Source: JAAYAY01 sp964429355 (GTDB taxonomy: Bacteria > Planctomycetota > Planctomycetia > Pirellulales > Thermoguttaceae). From it: a stretch of 7,847 nt of DNA. The notes under the pieces were generated by a model. It was not told the DNA's origin and did no database searches. It saw only the letters and a program-made list of their open reading frames with translations. The stretch spans positions 1 to 7,847 of the forward strand of contig CAYSCH010000422.1 in the NCBI GenBank assembly GCA_964429355.1. Direction: 5' to 3'. A program made the translations under genes and the position numbers. Each line of letters begins with the position of its first letter. The first letter of the stretch is position 1. Shown in pieces: positions 5,640 to 7,847 of this stretch.

Positions 5640-7091
5640 CTACTCGATCTCGTGAACGAGAATGGCGTTCAGCCCCCGGTCGATCATGCGGCTGCCGGTG
5701 ACGAGAACTACGCGGTCGCCCGACTTGACAGCGCTGATGTCCTTGGCCTTGGCGATGACGTAATCCAGGAGACTCTTGGCGCCATCGGTCGGTGCGTTGC
5801 GCAGTGGAATCACACCCCAGTAGAGACACATCCGCCGCAGGGTACTTTCCGAATTGCTCACGCCCACGGTCGGCACGAAGTTGCGGTTCTTCGAGAGCGT
5901 TCGGGCTGTTTCCCCCTCCGTGCTGGCGCAGATCACCATCCGGGCGTCGAGTTGGGCGGCGATCCGGCTGGCGGCGTAGACCGTCGCCTCGGTGACGTCG
6001 TCGACCGGGCTGTGGGCCAGATCGGGCTCCGGTTGCACCGGCCTCTGGCGATAGAGCGTCTCGGTGGCCAGGGCAATGCGGTGCATCATCTTGACGGCCT
6101 CGACCGGATAGTCGCCGATGGCCGTCTCGCCCGAAAGCATGCAGGCATCGGCCCCGTCGAGAATGGCGTTGGCCACATCGGTCGCCTCGGCCCGGGTGGG
6201 AATACGGCTGTGGGTCATGCTGTCGAGCATCTGGGTGGCGATGATGACGGGTTTGCGCCAGCGGTTGCAGATCTCGACAATCCGTTTCTGGGCGACGGCC
6301 ATCTGGGCGATGTCGATCTCGACCCCCAGATCGCCCCGGGCCACCATGATCCCATCGGCCACGGCGATGATCTCGTCCAGTTGTTCCAGGGCCTCCGGTT
6401 TCTCGATCTTGGCAATCACCTGGGTAGCGCCCCCCTCGGCCGCCAAGAGCGACTTCAGATCGCGGACGTCGTCGGGACTGCGGACGAAACTGAGGCCGAG
6501 GAAATCGACGCCGCTGCGGGCAGCCCAGGCGGCATTGTCGCGGTCTACGTCGGCCAGGGCGGGTGTGCTGAGCTTGACCCCGGGGAGGTTGACGCCCTGG
6601 TGGCTGCGGACGGTTCCGGGCTGGATCACACGGCAGACCGCCTCGTCGCGCCCCACCTGCTCGACCATCAGGCTGACTGTTCCGTCGGCGAGCATGATCC
6701 GGTCACCGGCAGAAAGCTCATCGATCAGGGGTTCGTAGGTTGTGGTCAGATCGCCCGTGTTGCGGACCACGTCGCCGCGGATAAAACGGAACTGGTCGCC
6801 GATGGCACAGCGGATCTGCCCCCCTGGCAGGTCGCCGAGCCGCATCTTGGGGCCGGCCAGGTCGACCAGCACGCCGATCGGACGACCGACCTGATCGGAG
6901 ACGTTACGGACGGCCGCCAGACGCGCCGCGTGCTCCTCCCGCCGGCCGTGGGCCGTATTGATCCGAAACACGTCGACCCCGGCGCGGGTCAATTCGAGCA
7001 GCACGTCGATATTGTCCGAAGCGGGGCCGAGGGTCGCAACGATCTTGGTCTGGCTGGGACGTTGTCCGGGGGGCATGGCGGCATCGGGCAT
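5640..7091 (-). CDS. pyk: pyruvate kinase, predicted K+-independent type
   Basis: A 483-residue cytoplasmic enzyme making pyruvate and ATP from phosphoenolpyruvate and ADP, the last step of glycolysis. The length is typical. The N-terminal KIVATLGPAS motif is present, and the active-site set is intact: R43 and N45 (FRIN), D77, K228 and E230 (IAKIEKPE), D254 (ARGDLG) and T286 (ATQML). The B-domain lies at about 85-170. The C-domain (about 350-483) has the usual SxxGxTAR-type site rendered as ASTEGETARTLSK. The K+-binding Ser is Ala (A47 in NTAHG), and the DTKGPE motif reads D77-L-A-G-P-K82, with Lys at the position equal to rabbit 117 and L85 at 120; this is the pattern of K+-independent enzymes. 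The start ATG 7091 lacks a clear ribosome site; ATG 7076 (residue 6) is possible. It lies 67 bases after a gluconate symporter gene. Confidence 0.98.
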   Translation of the reverse strand: MPDAAMPPGQRPSQTKIVATLGPASDNIDVLLELTRAGVDVFRINTAHGRREEHAARLAAVRNVSDQVGRPIGVLVDLAGPKMRLGDLPGGQIRCAIGDQFRFIRGDVVRNTGDLTTTYEPLIDELSAGDRIMLADGTVSLMVEQVGRDEAVCRVIQPGTVRSHQGVNLPGVKLSTPALADVDRDNAAWAARSGVDFLGLSFVRSPDDVRDLKSLLAAEGGATQVIAKIEKPEALEQLDEIIAVADGIMVARGDLGVEIDIAQMAVAQKRIVEICNRWRKPVIIATQMLDSMTHSRIPTRAEATDVANAILDGADACMLSGETAIGDYPVEAVKMMHRIALATETLYRQRPVQPEPDLAHSPVDDVTEATVYAASRIAAQLDARMVICASTEGETARTLSKNRNFVPTVGVSNSESTLRRMCLYWGVIPLRNAPTDGAKSLLDYVIAKAKDISAVKSGDRVVLVTGSRMIDRGLNAILVHEIE

Positions 7092-7107
7092 AGGAAGCGG
7101 CTTTCAG

Positions 7108-7135
7108 ATTCGAAATGCGAATACCAGGTCCGAAA
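7108..7135. repeat. short degenerate TCGAA-type repeat in the gntP-pyk gap
   Basis: ATTCG (7108-7112) and CGAAT (7118-7122) form a 5-bp inverted repeat around AAATG. CGAA recurs at 7111, 7118 and 7131. I recall similar runs of 'ATTCGAAATCCGAA'-like words in planctomycete intergenic regions. Here only a remnant is visible, just upstream of the pyruvate kinase start (on the minus strand, its leader). Confidence 0.3.
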
Positions 7136-7136
7136 C

Positions 7137-7152
7137 AATCCTATTCCGGATT
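7137..7152 (-). terminator. weak hairpin after the symporter gene
   Basis: On the minus strand AATCC (7152-7148) pairs with GGATT (7141-7137) around GGAATA, followed by GTTT. It lies 6 bases past the symporter stop codon. The 5-bp A/T-containing stem and short T-run make it a doubtful terminator; at most it may attenuate read-through into pyruvate kinase. Confidence 0.2.
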
Positions 7153-7158
7153 CCTGCT

Positions 7159-7847
7159 TCAAACCAGGGGCAGGAGCCAGGCGAAGAGGAGACTGAAGCC
7201 GAAGCCGAACAGTCCGATGATCACCAGCAGGACTGTCCAGGACTTGAGGGTCTCGACTTCGGTCAACCCGCTCATCTTCGAGACGATCCAGAACCCCGAG
7301 TCGTTCATCCAGCTACCGACGAGGGAGCCGGCGCCGATGGACGTGCCGAGGTAGACGGGGTGGCAACCGAGCACATCGGCAGTTGCCCCCATGGAGGCGA
7401 GCATGCTGGAAGTGACGATCATGGCCACGGTGCTGGAGCCCTGGGCGATCTTCAGAACGGCGGCAATGACGAACCCGAGGGCGAGCATGGCCAAGCCCAT
7501 GTTCTGGCCGTCGGAGCCCGCCAGTTCGAGGATCGATTGTTTCACGCCGACCTGCTGCAGGGCGGTGCCGAAGGCGCCGCCGGCGGCCGTGATGAGAATG
7601 ATGATCCCTGCGGACATCAGTGCGTTTTCGGTCGCGTTGCCCAACTCGGTGAAGGAGAGCCGGCGGTAGGTTGCCAGGATCCACATGGCCACGGCAGCCG
7701 AAAGAAGAAGTGCGAGATTCGAATTCCCGGCGATGTTGATGAGTTGGATTGCAGCAACGGCCGCCTTGCTTTCAATCCCTTCCGAGATCGACTTGGTGAT
7801 AGTCTGGGCGGAGATCAGCACCACGGGCAGGACAATCGGAGTCAGAG
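7159..7847 (-). CDS. gntP: GntP-family gluconate:H+ symporter (partial, N-terminal half missing)
   Basis: The frame is open to the right edge (LTPIVLPVVLISA precedes the first in-frame GTG), so the gene begins outside the window. About 229 C-terminal residues are visible of the usual ~440-450. Several hydrophobic segments are seen: LALLLSAAVAMWILAT, LMSAGIIILITAAGGAFG, LAMLALGFVIAAVLKIA and a last helix near the C-terminus (WTVLLVIIGLFGFGFSLL). Family signatures are clear: A-x-L-K-I-A-Q-G-S-S-T-V-A-M, then G-A-G-S-L-V-G-S-W-M-N-D-S-G-F-W, then G-L-T-x-x-x-T-L-K-S-W-T-V. These match the GntP group of inner-membrane importers of gluconate and related sugar acids. The exact substrate cannot be read from the sequence. 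Pyruvate kinase follows 67 bases downstream on the same strand, so sugar-acid uptake and lower glycolysis may be co-transcribed. Confidence 0.94.
   Translation of the reverse strand, partial: LTPIVLPVVLISAQTITKSISEGIESKAAVAAIQLINIAGNSNLALLLSAAVAMWILATYRRLSFTELGNATENALMSAGIIILITAAGGAFGTALQQVGVKQSILELAGSDGQNMGLAMLALGFVIAAVLKIAQGSSTVAMIVTSSMLASMGATADVLGCHPVYLGTSIGAGSLVGSWMNDSGFWIVSKMSGLTEVETLKSWTVLLVIIGLFGFGFSLLFAWLLPLV

Noticed and set aside
4969..5829. 286-residue minus-strand frame spanning the VWA start, the intergenic gap and the pyruvate kinase end
   Set aside because: It is out of frame with both real genes, very rich in Arg, Gly and Gln, and runs through the palindrome and repeats. This is typical of a GC-rich off-frame shadow.
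5652..7196. 514-residue open frame on the plus strand opposite pyruvate kinase
   Set aside because: It is a mirror-phase shadow of pyruvate kinase, rich in His, Gly and Asp as expected from reversed GC-rich codons, with no recognisable domain.

Overview
The window looks like chromosomal DNA from a GC-rich bacterium, most likely a planctomycete of the Pirellula type. This is inferred from family content and from a TCGAA-rich degenerate repeat in one intergenic gap; no marker gene is present. A metabolic and regulatory block lies on the minus strand (1628-7847). A visibly less GC-rich accessory block of small hypothetical genes lies on the plus strand (1-1500). The two blocks converge at about 1501-1627.

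In minus-strand transcription order, the right side begins with the C-terminal half of a GntP-family gluconate:H+ symporter, cut by the window edge. It is followed by pyruvate kinase, whose residues at the classical K+ site match the K+-independent (Lys117) class. A 123-base gap follows pyruvate kinase. It holds four TTGTAA-like hexamers spaced exactly 11 bp apart, a possible -10 box, a symmetric hairpin with a 16-bp palindrome, and a strong Shine-Dalgarno. These precede a gene for an exported von Willebrand factor A (VWA) protein with an intact MIDAS metal site. Next come a membrane sensor histidine kinase with a large extracytoplasmic domain and an OmpR/PhoB-type response regulator whose TTG start overlaps the kinase stop.

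The most interesting proposal is that vwa, kinase and regulator form one autoregulated unit. The 11-bp spacing is the spacing used by tandem PhoB/OmpR-family dimers, and the repeats sit where an activator would replace a -35 element. The exported VWA protein could modulate, or respond to, the kinase's external domain. The kinase also carries an unusual ~34-residue in-frame insertion near the end of its ATPase domain, encoded by DNA with two hairpins.

The left side holds the 3' end of an unrecognised gene, a DUF4375 (DMP19-like) protein, and a 223-residue protein with a Cys cluster and a C-terminal domain resembling small immunity-like proteins. It reads like a cargo or immunity-gene neighbourhood, but no toxin gene is visible. 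No rRNA, tRNA, CRISPR array, transposase or att site was seen.
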